Source: Roseovarius aestuarii
Lineage (GTDB): Bacteria; Pseudomonadota; Alphaproteobacteria; Rhodobacterales; Rhodobacteraceae
Length of the DNA stretch: 64,000 nucleotides
Assembly (NCBI GenBank): GCA_027214255.1
Contig: JAPWHL010000019.1
Span: 20,449 to 84,448, forward strand
Reading direction: 5' to 3'
This document shows positions 35,841 through 44,813 of the stretch, one piece after another (within the stretch, counting starts at the first letter, position 1; each line of letters starts with the position of its first letter). The notes beneath the pieces are model-generated. The model searched no databases. It was not told the DNA's origin and saw only the letters and a program-made list of their open reading frames with translations. Made by a program: the position numbers and the translations under genes.

Positions 35841-37408
35841 GGGGTTTTCTCCTTCATGGCAGCAGAACTGTGCGCTGCGGTGTCTTGTTGTTCAGGTGTG
35901 TAATTTCCCGCGATCAGATCGCGGCGAAGCAGCTTTCCAACCGGAGATTTCGGAAGCTCGGCAACGAACACAAAGTCCTTGGGCCGCTTGAAATTGGCGA
36001 GGGATGATGCGCGGCAATGCTCGGTCAAAACCGCGGCTGACACATCGCCGTGACGTTTGACGAATGCGGTAACGATTTTACCCCACCGTTCGTCGGGCAA
36101 ACCGACCACGGCGCATTCAGAGACATCCGGATGCGTGGACAGACAGCTTTCCACTTCGACAGGCGAGACATTTTCACCACCGGTGATGATCATATCATCC
36201 ACCCGACCAGACACGAACAGATCGCCATCCGCATCAAAATGCCCGCAATCTCCGGTAAAGTACCAACCATCCTTCATTGCTTTCTCGTTGGCAGCAGGGT
36301 TCTTGAAATACCCCTCAAAGGATTCGTCCCCCGCCAGTGTGGCAATGATTTCCCCTTCGCAGCCTTGCGCGACAACGGCCTCTGGATCGCCAGCGCCCAT
36401 CTCGACCACACGCAAATGCTGGTTCAATCCCGCCCTACCGGCCGATCCAGGCTTGGCCACAGCGTTTTGCTCGATCGAAAACGTGTAAATTTCAGAGGAA
36501 CCGAAATGGTTCACGAACAGTTCGGGCTTGAACGCAGCATCGACCCGTTTCAGCAGCCCATCAGTCATCGACGCACCGGCATAGCCCAGCCGCTTGACCG
36601 ATGTGAGGTCGGTACTCTTGAAATCCGCATGCTCCAGCAGATCATAATAAAGCGTGGGCACCAGATAGAGACTTCCGATCCGTTCCTCGGCAATCAGGCG
36701 CAAGGCAGCCGCGCAATTGAACCGCGGCAGACACACAAACAGGCCGTTCAGCAACGTCATCGCCAATAGCGACCGTACCCCCATGGTATGATAGAGCGGC
36801 ATCACCCCCAGCGTGACGTCTCCCATCGGCATCATGTTCTGCGCGATATGGGCCAATGCGCCCGCCCGTTCGGCCCGGTGTCGACGCGGCACGCCTTTGG
36901 GTCGGGCTGTTGTCCCACTGGTGTACAGCATGATCGACCAATCTTCGGCACTGGCCTGTGGGCTGGCATCGGGTGCAGACGCTCCGATGATCTGGTCAAA
37001 TTCGAGCGCGCCGGGAACAGCGACCTGATAGGTCAGGCTTGGCAGGTGTGCGACCTTGGTGGCGGCCCCCATTGCTTCAACACTGGAGCCGTCAAAGGCC
37101 AGCGCGCGCGCCTCGCTATTGGTGACGAAAAAGTCGATCTCATCCGGGGTGGCCCGCCAGTTGACAGGCACAATGATAACCCCTGCCAGCTGGCAGGCCC
37201 AATGCAGACTGGCGGCGGCGCGATTGTTCTGCATGGCCACAACGATGCGGTCACCATGGCGTAGCCCCATGTCGGCCAACCCAACCACCAATGACGAAAT
37301 CTGCGCGAACCAGTCTTCATAGCTAAGCCGGGTATCACCATCTACAATCGCCATCGACGTCGGCGCGCGGGCCACACTGGAAACAAGAGAACGACCAAGA
37401 TCAAGCAT
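35837..37408 (-). CDS. AMP-forming acyl/aryl-CoA ligase
   Basis: A 523-residue ANL-superfamily ligase that activates a carboxylic acid with ATP and CoA. The P loop is LYTSGTTARPKGVP, the hinge region is YFTGDCGHFDADGDLFVSGR then DDMIITGGENVSP, and the catalytic Lys is in PKSPVGKLLRR. From memory its layout resembles 4-chlorobenzoate-CoA ligases (for example GVMPLYHTMGVR and NHFGSSEIY), so an aromatic or cyclic acid substrate is plausible but unproven. It overlaps the Fe-S subunit gene of the molybdenum hydroxylase by eight bases. Confidence 0.9.
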   Translation of the reverse strand: MLDLGRSLVSSVARAPTSMAIVDGDTRLSYEDWFAQISSLVVGLADMGLRHGDRIVVAMQNNRAAASLHWACQLAGVIIVPVNWRATPDEIDFFVTNSEARALAFDGSSVEAMGAATKVAHLPSLTYQVAVPGALEFDQIIGASAPDASPQASAEDWSIMLYTSGTTARPKGVPRRHRAERAGALAHIAQNMMPMGDVTLGVMPLYHTMGVRSLLAMTLLNGLFVCLPRFNCAAALRLIAEERIGSLYLVPTLYYDLLEHADFKSTDLTSVKRLGYAGASMTDGLLKRVDAAFKPELFVNHFGSSEIYTFSIEQNAVAKPGSAGRAGLNQHLRVVEMGAGDPEAVVAQGCEGEIIATLAGDESFEGYFKNPAANEKAMKDGWYFTGDCGHFDADGDLFVSGRVDDMIITGGENVSPVEVESCLSTHPDVSECAVVGLPDERWGKIVTAFVKRHGDVSAAVLTEHCRASSLANFKRPKDFVFVAELPKSPVGKLLRRDLIAGNYTPEQQDTAAHSSAAMKEKTP

Positions 37409-37910
37409 CTTTGGTTTCCTTTGAAATGGTTTCGGCGGCTTCGAGCGCAGCGTTTAGAATGGCCTGATAGCCGGTGCAGCGACACAGATGACCTGACAGA
37501 ACATCGCGAATTTGATCCTCATTCACGTCCGGCGTGTCGCGCAGCAACGTGTCCAGAGACATCAGGATACCAGCCGTGCAAAACCCGCACTGGAGGGCAT
37601 GGTTTTTACGAAAAGACTCCTGCAACACCGACAACCGGTCAGGCGCGGGGGCGAGCCCTTCAACCGTATCCACCACCGCCCCGTCGACCTGCACGGCCAA
37701 GGTCAGGCAACTGCGTGCCATCGAACCATCAATTCTCAGGGTGCAGGCACCGCAAACCCCATGTTCGCACCCGACATGGGTGCCGGTAGCGGCCAGTTCG
37801 TGACGCAAAAAATCGCTTAGCAGCATACGGGGCGTGGCCTGCCCTTCGACCAGCTGACCGTTCAGCGTCAATGTCACCGTGTGGCGTTGATCGGCGTTCA
37901 AGCGGCGCAT
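37401..37910 (-). CDS. Molybdenum hydroxylase small [2Fe-2S] subunit (CoxS-like)
   Basis: The 169-residue iron-sulphur subunit of a xanthine-oxidase-family enzyme. The plant-ferredoxin-type cluster is bound by CEHGVCGAC with a later Cys in MARSC, and the second cluster by CGFC and CRCTGYQ. It passes electrons from the molybdenum site to the FAD subunit. The gene overlaps the FAD subunit by 13 bases. The order large, FAD, small is intact on the minus strand. Confidence 0.95.
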   Translation of the reverse strand: MRRLNADQRHTVTLTLNGQLVEGQATPRMLLSDFLRHELAATGTHVGCEHGVCGACTLRIDGSMARSCLTLAVQVDGAVVDTVEGLAPAPDRLSVLQESFRKNHALQCGFCTAGILMSLDTLLRDTPDVNEDQIRDVLSGHLCRCTGYQAILNAALEAAETISKETKDA

Positions 37911-38725
37911 TGGCGGGCCTCCTTCAGCGCGGTTGCGCCCAGATTGCGGACAAGATCACGACGATACCGGGCACTGGCATGCAGATCCGCGCGCGCATCC
38001 AATGACCACGCCAGCGCGTTCAACGCCTCTGCCTCATCCGATGGGTCCAGCGTGTCCCAATCATGCAAAACCGGCGTGTCGTTGACACCGCCGATGGCCA
38101 AGCGCACACGGTCATTTGAAATCAGCGCGGCACAGGCAACGATGGCAAAGTCCCCCTTGCGGCGGCCTACCTCGCGAAATCCGGTGCCGGTGCCGGCAGG
38201 CATTTGGGGAAACTCGACCGCCTCGATGACTTCATCGTCGGCTTTGTCCGTCAGCATCATACCCATAAAGAAATCGGCGGCGGCAACCTTTCGCCGTTTG
38301 TTCCCCCGACGCAAAATCACCGTACCGCCCAGTGCGGCCAACGTCAGCGGAAGCTCCGAAGAGGGATCAGCATGCGCGATTGAACCACATATCGTGCCAC
38401 GTGCACGTGTCTGCGTATGACCCACCCAAGGCAGGCTGCGCGCCAACAATGGTGCTGCCGCGCCAAGACCCGGCCACGCCAAAAGATCGGCCTGACGGAC
38501 CCCGGCCCCAACGTGCAGAACGGCCTTGTCTACAGTGATCTGACGCGCGTCTGTTGCAGGCATGATATCGACCAGAACTGCGGGCTGGGCCAGACGCATG
38601 TTCAGCATCGGCATCAATGATTGACCACCCGCCAGAATCCGGGCGGCGTCACCATTCTGTTCAATGACCTGCGCGGCCTCGTCCAGACTGTCACAACGCA
38701 CATAATCAAAGGGGGCCGGTTTCAT
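37898..38725 (-). CDS. Molybdenum hydroxylase FAD-binding subunit (CoxM-like)
   Basis: This 275-residue flavoprotein subunit shows the FAD signatures AGGQSLMPMLNMRLAQP near residue 32 and TRARGTICGSIAHADPSSE near residue 108. It takes electrons from the [2Fe-2S] subunit and hands them to the respiratory chain or oxygen. The start overlaps the stop of the large subunit gene as ATGA. Confidence 0.95.
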   Translation of the reverse strand: MKPAPFDYVRCDSLDEAAQVIEQNGDAARILAGGQSLMPMLNMRLAQPAVLVDIMPATDARQITVDKAVLHVGAGVRQADLLAWPGLGAAAPLLARSLPWVGHTQTRARGTICGSIAHADPSSELPLTLAALGGTVILRRGNKRRKVAAADFFMGMMLTDKADDEVIEAVEFPQMPAGTGTGFREVGRRKGDFAIVACAALISNDRVRLAIGGVNDTPVLHDWDTLDPSDEAEALNALAWSLDARADLHASARYRRDLVRNLGATALKEARQCAA

Positions 38726-41673
38726 CGCGCACCTCCCAACAGGGCGCGCAATCGCACCATCAGACCTTGTTTGGGGGCCTGCCCGCCAGCCTTGCGTCCC
38801 AAAGCCGCAAAGAATTGACCGATCACAATCTTTGCGGCGCCGTCCAACAGACGCCCGCCAACGGCAGCGACCTTGCCGCCAACAGCGGCCTCATAGCGAT
38901 ATGATATTACGGTGCCGCCTTGTTCATCCGGCGTCAGGGTGACTGTACCTGTCCCCGATCCGGTACCCAAAGCCCCGCTGGCCTTGCCGGTCAACACCGC
39001 GCTGTGCGGCTCGACCAGATCCGACAGACCAACATCCACGCGATACCGTCCTTTAACCGGCCCAACGCCCAGCGTGACATCAGCAACAAAGCGCGTCGGC
39101 GTAATCTGTTTGACGCCATGCGCACCGGGGATCATCGCGGCCAGTTGGTCGGCGTCCATCAGCAAATCCCAGATTTGCTGGGGGGACGCATCAACCCGCG
39201 CTTCGCCTTGACCTGACAGGCCTTTTCCATTTGGTTCTGGCGCCGTCATCTGCCCTTCCGGTGCAGGGCGCTCATCCGCAAGCAGGTCTGCAATCCGCGT
39301 CGGACTTAACGGCAGTGTCAAATCTAGCGGGCCATGGGCCGGGGCCAGCGCATCTGCCACCGCATTGGCAATACAAACAGGGGTGGACATACAATTGCCC
39401 TCACCAACGCCCTTGGCCCCCAACGGCGTCAGCGGCGATGGTGTGCAGATGTGCAGGATTTGTAGATCAGGAATCTCATGGATGGTCGGCACCGGATAGT
39501 CGGCAAAGGTGCCCGCCAAAAAGGCACCGTCATCCGCATATGCGTATTCTTCAAAGAGGGCCGCACCCACGGCATGTGCAAAGGCACCCCGAATTTGGCC
39601 TTCGACCATACCTTCATGCAGGATGGTCCCACAGTCATGCATGGTGACATAACGGTCAATCCGCACCTCGTGGGTGACGGGATCAATCTCGACCCCGCAA
39701 AAGTCAAAGATAAACGCATGGCACAGCGATGAATTTATTCCGTCACCTTCGGTCGGAGCCGTCAGTTCCGGAGCGGTCCAAATCGCGGTTTCGCGGATAG
39801 GACTGCCAACGCCATCGGGCAGCGTGGCTGGAGCCCAATGCGCCGCCGAAGCAACGCGGGAAAAACTAAGGGAGGCGTCCGGATTCGCGATCGAAAACAC
39901 CTTCCCGCCCGCAAATTCGATATCCTCTGGTGTGACGTTCAATTGTGCGGCGGCAATCTGTGCGATCCGGTCGCGCAAACGATCCGCAGCAATCCGCACC
40001 GCCCCGGCCGACGCAGCGGCGAACCGGCTGGAATAGTTGCCAGCGGCAATCGACCATGCATCTTTGGCCGTATCCATGGCGGCAGTAACACGGATGGCCT
40101 TTGGGTCCAGCCCCAGCCGATCGGCAATAATGCCTGCCACGATGGTCTTGTGCCCTTGCCCCTGCGGGACCGAATCGATCTGCGCCGAGACACTTCCAAC
40201 CGGGTCGATTGAAATCGTCGCACAAGATTGCGCACCGTTCTTTGGTCCTGCCTTTGCGCGCTCGGCTGGGGTCAGTGCAGTCGACAGATATCCCATGTTG
40301 GATACGGATGGCTCTACCGCTGCCGTCAGGCCAATTCCATAGATCCGCCCCTCGGCGCGCGCGTCATCGCGCCGCGCCAACAGCGCCTTATATGCTCCGT
40401 CGGATACCGCGCGCTCTACGGCCTGCGTGTAATCGCCGGAATCATAGGTGGCCCCGCTGGCCGTCCGGTAGGGGAACGACTGGGTTCCAATCAGATTGGT
40501 GCGGATCACATCCAACGGATCAAGGGCCAGATCGACCGCCACACGCTGCATCAACCGCTCCAGCGCAAAGTAGATTTGCGGCCCACCGAAACCACGATTG
40601 AGGCCAGTCGGTGTTTTGTTTGTCATAACAATACGGTTGCGAACCGACAGGTTGGGGATGTCGTAAGCCCCGCACAAATTGCCGTGCATCCGATAGAGCG
40701 TTGCCGGTTCCGGCGCACGTAGATATGCCCCCACATCCTCGACCTGATCATAGGCCAAGGCGGTCACACGACCGGATTTTGTCACGGCCGCGCGCAATGT
40801 AATCGCGCGATTGGTCGCCGACACCGATGCGGTCAAATGTTCCAGACGGTCCTCAACCCACTTGACTGGCCGATCAGCAATACGCGCACAAGCCCCAAGC
40901 AAAGCAATGTAAGGAAAGACACCTTGCTTCACGCCAAAGCTACCGCCAGAGTCTTCGGGAGTTTTCAGGCGCAACCGATTGCCCGGCACATTCAGCGCGC
41001 GCGCAATCACCGGATGGATAGAGAACGGGCCTTGAAAATTGGCACTTACATCATAGGCCTGATCGTGGGGATGCCATTCGGCCAGAACACCATAGGTTTC
41101 GATGGGCGTGCATGAATTACGCGGATAGCGCACGGAAATTTCAGTTATGTGATCAGCCGTTGCAAAGGCCGCATCCGGATCACCATAGCTGAATTGCCGC
41201 TCCGATCCCAGATTGACGCCCATTTCATCGTGCAGGATGGGCGCGTCGTCGCCCAACGCCAGAAGGGGATCAATCACCGGGGGAAAAACGTCATATTCGA
41301 CCTTGATTAGATCCAGCGCATCCTCGGCCAAATACCGATCTGCTGCCAGAACTACGGCAACCGGCTCTCCGGTATAGCGGACCTTATCGCGTGCAATTGG
41401 CCAGCACTGGATCGGAAGCTTCACACCGACCATCAGGGGCGCGGCCACTTGGGCGTAATCATCACCGATGATCACCGAATGAATACCCTTCAAGGCACGC
41501 GCGGCGCTGGTGTCGATAGATTGGATACATGCGTGGGCATGAGGGCTGCGCAAAATCGCGGCGTGCAAAGCCGCGCGAGGTGTTGGCAGGTCGTCAAAAA
41601 AACGCCCACGGCCCGTCACCAACGGCGCGTCTTCGACCCGCAACATGGCCGGATTTGGGGTGCCCCCTAACAT
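38722..41673 (-). CDS. Molybdenum hydroxylase large subunit fused to a CoxG/SRPBCC domain
   Basis: A 983-residue molybdopterin-binding subunit with an extra C-terminal domain. Residues 1 to about 800 are the usual aldehyde oxidase/CoxL core: a GRGRFFDDL start, GLNRGFGGPQ at the Mo site, PQGQGHKT, and the base Glu in GAKGVGEGN. The loop lacks the AYxCSFR signature of true carbon monoxide dehydrogenase. From residue 823 to the end is a CoxG-like SRPBCC domain starting GEARVDASPQQIWDLLMDAD, normally a separate membrane-recruiting protein. The C-terminal VRLRALLGGAR is basic. Substrate is likely an organic acid or heterocycle. An AraC gene lies just upstream in the same direction. Confidence 0.92.
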   Translation of the reverse strand: MLGGTPNPAMLRVEDAPLVTGRGRFFDDLPTPRAALHAAILRSPHAHACIQSIDTSAARALKGIHSVIIGDDYAQVAAPLMVGVKLPIQCWPIARDKVRYTGEPVAVVLAADRYLAEDALDLIKVEYDVFPPVIDPLLALGDDAPILHDEMGVNLGSERQFSYGDPDAAFATADHITEISVRYPRNSCTPIETYGVLAEWHPHDQAYDVSANFQGPFSIHPVIARALNVPGNRLRLKTPEDSGGSFGVKQGVFPYIALLGACARIADRPVKWVEDRLEHLTASVSATNRAITLRAAVTKSGRVTALAYDQVEDVGAYLRAPEPATLYRMHGNLCGAYDIPNLSVRNRIVMTNKTPTGLNRGFGGPQIYFALERLMQRVAVDLALDPLDVIRTNLIGTQSFPYRTASGATYDSGDYTQAVERAVSDGAYKALLARRDDARAEGRIYGIGLTAAVEPSVSNMGYLSTALTPAERAKAGPKNGAQSCATISIDPVGSVSAQIDSVPQGQGHKTIVAGIIADRLGLDPKAIRVTAAMDTAKDAWSIAAGNYSSRFAAASAGAVRIAADRLRDRIAQIAAAQLNVTPEDIEFAGGKVFSIANPDASLSFSRVASAAHWAPATLPDGVGSPIRETAIWTAPELTAPTEGDGINSSLCHAFIFDFCGVEIDPVTHEVRIDRYVTMHDCGTILHEGMVEGQIRGAFAHAVGAALFEEYAYADDGAFLAGTFADYPVPTIHEIPDLQILHICTPSPLTPLGAKGVGEGNCMSTPVCIANAVADALAPAHGPLDLTLPLSPTRIADLLADERPAPEGQMTAPEPNGKGLSGQGEARVDASPQQIWDLLMDADQLAAMIPGAHGVKQITPTRFVADVTLGVGPVKGRYRVDVGLSDLVEPHSAVLTGKASGALGTGSGTGTVTLTPDEQGGTVISYRYEAAVGGKVAAVGGRLLDGAAKIVIGQFFAALGRKAGGQAPKQGLMVRLRALLGGAR

Positions 41674-41703
41674 ACCCGCTCTTCCTCCCAGATAAACGCA
41701 GTT

Positions 41704-41727
41704 GTCAGACCACGTTATCCAGTCAGA
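41704..41727. promoter_or_regulatory. Direct repeat upstream of the molybdenum hydroxylase operon
   Basis: Two GTCAGA copies (41704-41709 and 41722-41727) lie 18 bases apart start to start, in the 100-base gap between the AraC-family gene and the large-subunit gene. AraC-family activators bind such direct repeats near promoters. The match is short, so this is only a candidate. Confidence 0.3.
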
Positions 41728-41773
41728 TCGGTGGAAACCGAGCGATGCGCGTCGCGCTATTTACCCAGGAGTC

Positions 41774-42640
41774 TCAAAGTCGCAGGAAATTTGACAGATC
41801 ACCCAACCTGCTTGTCGCCCGAAAGTTGGATGGGGCGACCCCCGCGTGATCGCGAAAGAATCGCGTAAAGTGGGCTTGGGTCGAGAACCCCAAACGATCC
41901 GATAAAGTCCCGAAACTAACATCACTGGACAAGGTGGCGCTGACCGCCTGCTCCAGCCGGATCATGTTCAGAAAAACCCGCGGCGTCACGCCGGTCGATG
42001 CTTCGAACACGCGGAAAAAATTCGCCCGGCTCATCCCCGCAGATTGCGCCAGCTGATCAACACCACCGATGCTTCCGGGGTCTGTTCTGATTTCAGTGAT
42101 TGCTTTGCTAACACGCCAATCTATGGATTGCGTGCGCGCCGCGTCACGCAGACTGTCGCCGATCGTGCGCCACGGCGTGAACCGCTCGATCACGGCAACC
42201 ATCAATGCACTTAACTGGGATTCATGATCCGCCCCAGCGGTGGGCGCATGCACCATCGACGCAGACAACTCAAGCGTCTGCTTGCGAATTTCGGGGGTGA
42301 TAGCGTCAGAGATTTTTCCAAAAAAACCCGCACCACCGCTTGCAGCCCAATTGCCACGCAACATCGCCAGCCATGTAGGCTCTATGTAAAGGGCCAGAAT
42401 AATGGTGCGCGGTGCGTCGGGGCGGTGGACATACGCATGCGGCGTCCATGCATTGATCAAAACGGCGCTTTCATCCGTCAGATGCGCAACCTTGTCGCCC
42501 ACCAAGAAAGACGTGTCCGCGCCATCGACCTTTAGCAACACATGGCAATGCGGATGCGCATGGCGCACCAGAGACCGGTCCATGTCAAGCAGTGCCACAC
42601 GGCCGAAGGGGCCGGTTCTGATCCTCAAAGCGTCAGACAT
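41774..42640 (-). CDS. AraC-family transcriptional regulator
   Basis: A 288-residue activator with an N-terminal cupin-type ligand domain (HAHPHCHVLLKVDG) and a C-terminal double helix-turn-helix. The latter reads VDQLAQSAGMSRANFFRVFE and LSDRLGFSTQAHFTRFFRDH. It lies 100 bases upstream of the molybdenum hydroxylase operon on the same strand, so it is the probable activator, with the transported acid or its CoA ester as a possible signal. It could also be co-transcribed with the operon. Confidence 0.9.
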   Translation of the reverse strand: MSDALRIRTGPFGRVALLDMDRSLVRHAHPHCHVLLKVDGADTSFLVGDKVAHLTDESAVLINAWTPHAYVHRPDAPRTIILALYIEPTWLAMLRGNWAASGGAGFFGKISDAITPEIRKQTLELSASMVHAPTAGADHESQLSALMVAVIERFTPWRTIGDSLRDAARTQSIDWRVSKAITEIRTDPGSIGGVDQLAQSAGMSRANFFRVFEASTGVTPRVFLNMIRLEQAVSATLSSDVSFGTLSDRLGFSTQAHFTRFFRDHAGVAPSNFRATSRLGDLSNFLRL

Positions 42641-42812
42641 TCCACTGTTCTAGCGGTTTTCCGAGGATTGTCACTGTATATGTAGGGCCATGATCACCCG
42701 CCCGCCTAAAAGAACATAAGGCATTTCATACGTCACCTATCAGTAGATAACACCGCCAATGGCCTGAATCTGCTGCGGGCTGTACAGCCATTAGACCCCT
42801 CTTCCATTCCAT

Positions 42813-42830
42813 CCCCGCACAGGCACGGGG
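42813..42830 (-). terminator. Weak hairpin after the left TRAP operon
   Basis: CCCCG and CGGGG arms with two further wobble pairs lie just downstream of the DctM stop at 42838 on the minus strand. No T run follows, so this is only a weak terminator candidate. Confidence 0.3.
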
Positions 42831-42837
42831 CGCAAGA

Positions 42838-44145
42838 TCACTGCATCATGCTTGGCAGCCACAATGACAGTTGCGGAAACGAAATGAGGAAGGTCAAAAC
42901 CACCAAATCAACAGCAATGAACCACCCAACACCACGGAAAATCGCCGACAAGGCAACGCGATCCCCCAATGCGCCCTTGATGACATAGACATTCAACCCG
43001 ACAGGCGGCGTCAGAAGACCGATCTCCAATAGCTTCACCAGAACGATGCCCAGATAGATCAGGTCCAACCCGGCCTCATTCGCCATGGGTAGAATGATCG
43101 GCATTGTCAGCAACAAGATGCCAATGGAATCCAGAAAGCAGCCCAAAAACAAATACAGCAGTGCAATCGCCACCAGAACCAACAGCTGCGAGGTGCCAAA
43201 ACTGACAAAGCTCTGGGCAACAAAAGTGGGCACACCTGACAAGGCCATGAACTTGCCCAACAAGGCTGTACCGATCACCACCATGAAGATACTGGATGTG
43301 CCGATCAATGTTTGCCGGATCGACGCCGACAGGACCGCCAGTGTCAGACTACGCCGCAGGCTTGCCACGACAATGGCCAAGGCCGCGCCGACAGCCCCTG
43401 CCGCCGTAGGTGTGAAGAAACCCAGAAAGATGCCCGTTAGGACCCCAAGGATGATAACTGGCAAGGCCCATGTCTCGGCGATGGCCTGCCGGATGTCGGC
43501 GCGCGTGAACCGCTCACGAACGGGCGGGGCCAAACTTGGTTTCAAAGCACAACGCACAACGATCATCGTCGAAAATGCGACGGCCGTCAGAATGCCCGGA
43601 ACAACACCCGCCGCAAACAACTTGGCCACCGAGACTTCAGCGATATAGCCATAAATGATCATCAGGATGCTGGGCGGAATAAGCGAGCCAAGCGTACCCG
43701 CCGCCGCGATAACCCCAGTGGCCAGCCCAGGATCATAGCGATAACGCAACATTTCAGGCGTCGCGATTCGCGCAAAGGCCGATGAGGTTGCCACGGATGA
43801 TCCTGATGCCGCCGCCAACATGGCACTGGCACCTACACTGGCCACAGCCAATCCACCGGGCAACCATGACAGCAGGATGCGCATTGTTCGGAATAATCCG
43901 GAGGACAAGCCCGATTCAGATGCAACAAACCCCATAAGCAGGAACATCGGGATTGCCGTCAGATTCCAATCGCCGACAAAATTGAAAGGGATCGCCGTGA
44001 CGATCCCCCATGCAGCACGCATGTTCAACAGCACGGCGATGCCGATAAACGACACCAGCCCCAAAGCCACGCCGATCTGGATGCGTAGCAACAGCAGGAC
44101 TATTCCGGCTCCGAGACCTATGAAACCGATGTCGATATTGCTCAT
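42838..44145 (-). CDS. TRAP transporter large permease (DctM), left operon
   Basis: A 435-residue membrane carrier of the TRAP family with about twelve helices. Typical stretches are GLGAGIVLLLLRIQIGVALG, MLAAASGSSVATSSAFARI and LGIVLVKLLEIGLLTPPVGLNVYVIKG with its conserved LTPPVG. It exchanges sodium ions for the solute delivered by the DctP protein. It starts 67 bases after the small permease. Fused P-Q-M order on the minus strand with HyuA/HyuB upstream suggests import of a cyclic amide. Confidence 0.95.
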   Translation of the reverse strand: MSNIDIGFIGLGAGIVLLLLRIQIGVALGLVSFIGIAVLLNMRAAWGIVTAIPFNFVGDWNLTAIPMFLLMGFVASESGLSSGLFRTMRILLSWLPGGLAVASVGASAMLAAASGSSVATSSAFARIATPEMLRYRYDPGLATGVIAAAGTLGSLIPPSILMIIYGYIAEVSVAKLFAAGVVPGILTAVAFSTMIVVRCALKPSLAPPVRERFTRADIRQAIAETWALPVIILGVLTGIFLGFFTPTAAGAVGAALAIVVASLRRSLTLAVLSASIRQTLIGTSSIFMVVIGTALLGKFMALSGVPTFVAQSFVSFGTSQLLVLVAIALLYLFLGCFLDSIGILLLTMPIILPMANEAGLDLIYLGIVLVKLLEIGLLTPPVGLNVYVIKGALGDRVALSAIFRGVGWFIAVDLVVLTFLISFPQLSLWLPSMMQ

Positions 44146-44212
44146 CCAGAGAGCCTCTTTCTAAAACGTTTCTTTACAGTGATCACGCGATCAACATGTG
44201 CCTTGCCAGCGA

Positions 44213-44752
44213 TTATGCGGCCGCATCATCTGCGGCGGGTGGCTCTGGCACAAATGTTTGGTCGGTCGCAGCACGCCACGCATGCAACAAAACAACCAGT
44301 CCAATTGCGGCGAACCCGATAGGCAACACGAATTTGGCGGGCCAAATGATGACATAGACATTGCCCATCAGCATCTCGTTCTTGGCCAATGCCCTTAGGG
44401 CATCCCCCAAAGTCCGCCAACTGAGGATCGCGAAAAATCCTGCACCTAGCAAATAACCCACCACCAACGTAATCCGTTGAAGAAGGCGCGGCATCAGCTG
44501 ATATACAAGATCGACCTGAATATGTTCGTGCCGGGTTTCGACAAAGGCCAGCGGCAAGAACACCACCAACACCATATGATAGACCGAGATCACTTCGAGA
44601 TTGCCCGGAATGGGCCGTGCAAATATCTGATCCGCCACAACATCGGCCACGGTTTGCACCATCATCAGAACCAAAGCGATCCCGCCGACCCCGGCCAGAA
44701 TATAGGACAGCCACCGAGTGGCACCGTCTATCATTCCGCCGTTCTTGGTCAT
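44213..44752 (-). CDS. TRAP transporter small permease (DctQ), left operon
   Basis: The 179-residue four-helix subunit partners DctM. Helices are near GVGGIALVLMMVQTV, YHMVLVVFLPLAFVET, LVVGYLLGAGFFAIL and FVLPIGFAAIGLVVLL. The start at 44752 (MTKNGGM) has GAGGGG seven bases upstream and was preferred to 44788. Sequence conservation in DctQ is low, so the call leans on topology and position. Confidence 0.88.
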   Translation of the reverse strand: MTKNGGMIDGATRWLSYILAGVGGIALVLMMVQTVADVVADQIFARPIPGNLEVISVYHMVLVVFLPLAFVETRHEHIQVDLVYQLMPRLLQRITLVVGYLLGAGFFAILSWRTLGDALRALAKNEMLMGNVYVIIWPAKFVLPIGFAAIGLVVLLHAWRAATDQTFVPEPPAADDAAA

Positions 44753-44774
44753 TCTTGTCCCCTCGTTCCGCCGT

Positions 44775-44798
44775 GGGACAGGCGCCAAACGCCTGCCC
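44775..44798 (-). terminator. Intercistronic hairpin between dctP and dctQ, left operon
   Basis: GGGACAGGCG and CGCCTGCCC form a stem with one bulged A and a short loop. It lies between the binding-protein stop (44814) and the small-permease start (44752). Probably an mRNA-stability or attenuation element that raises binding protein over membrane subunits. Confidence 0.6.
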
Positions 44799-44813
44799 CA
44801 AACAGTGCCGATC

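Noticed and set aside
38722..41673. Carbon monoxide dehydrogenase assignment for the CoxL-like protein
   Set aside because: The diagnostic AYxCSFR loop is missing. GLNRGFGGPQ is found at that place, so it is another member of the molybdenum hydroxylase family.
44226..44801. A second same-strand 191-codon frame over the left dctQ
   Set aside because: It lacks hydrophobic helices and is Arg/Gly/Cys-rich. The other frame gives a proper four-helix DctQ.
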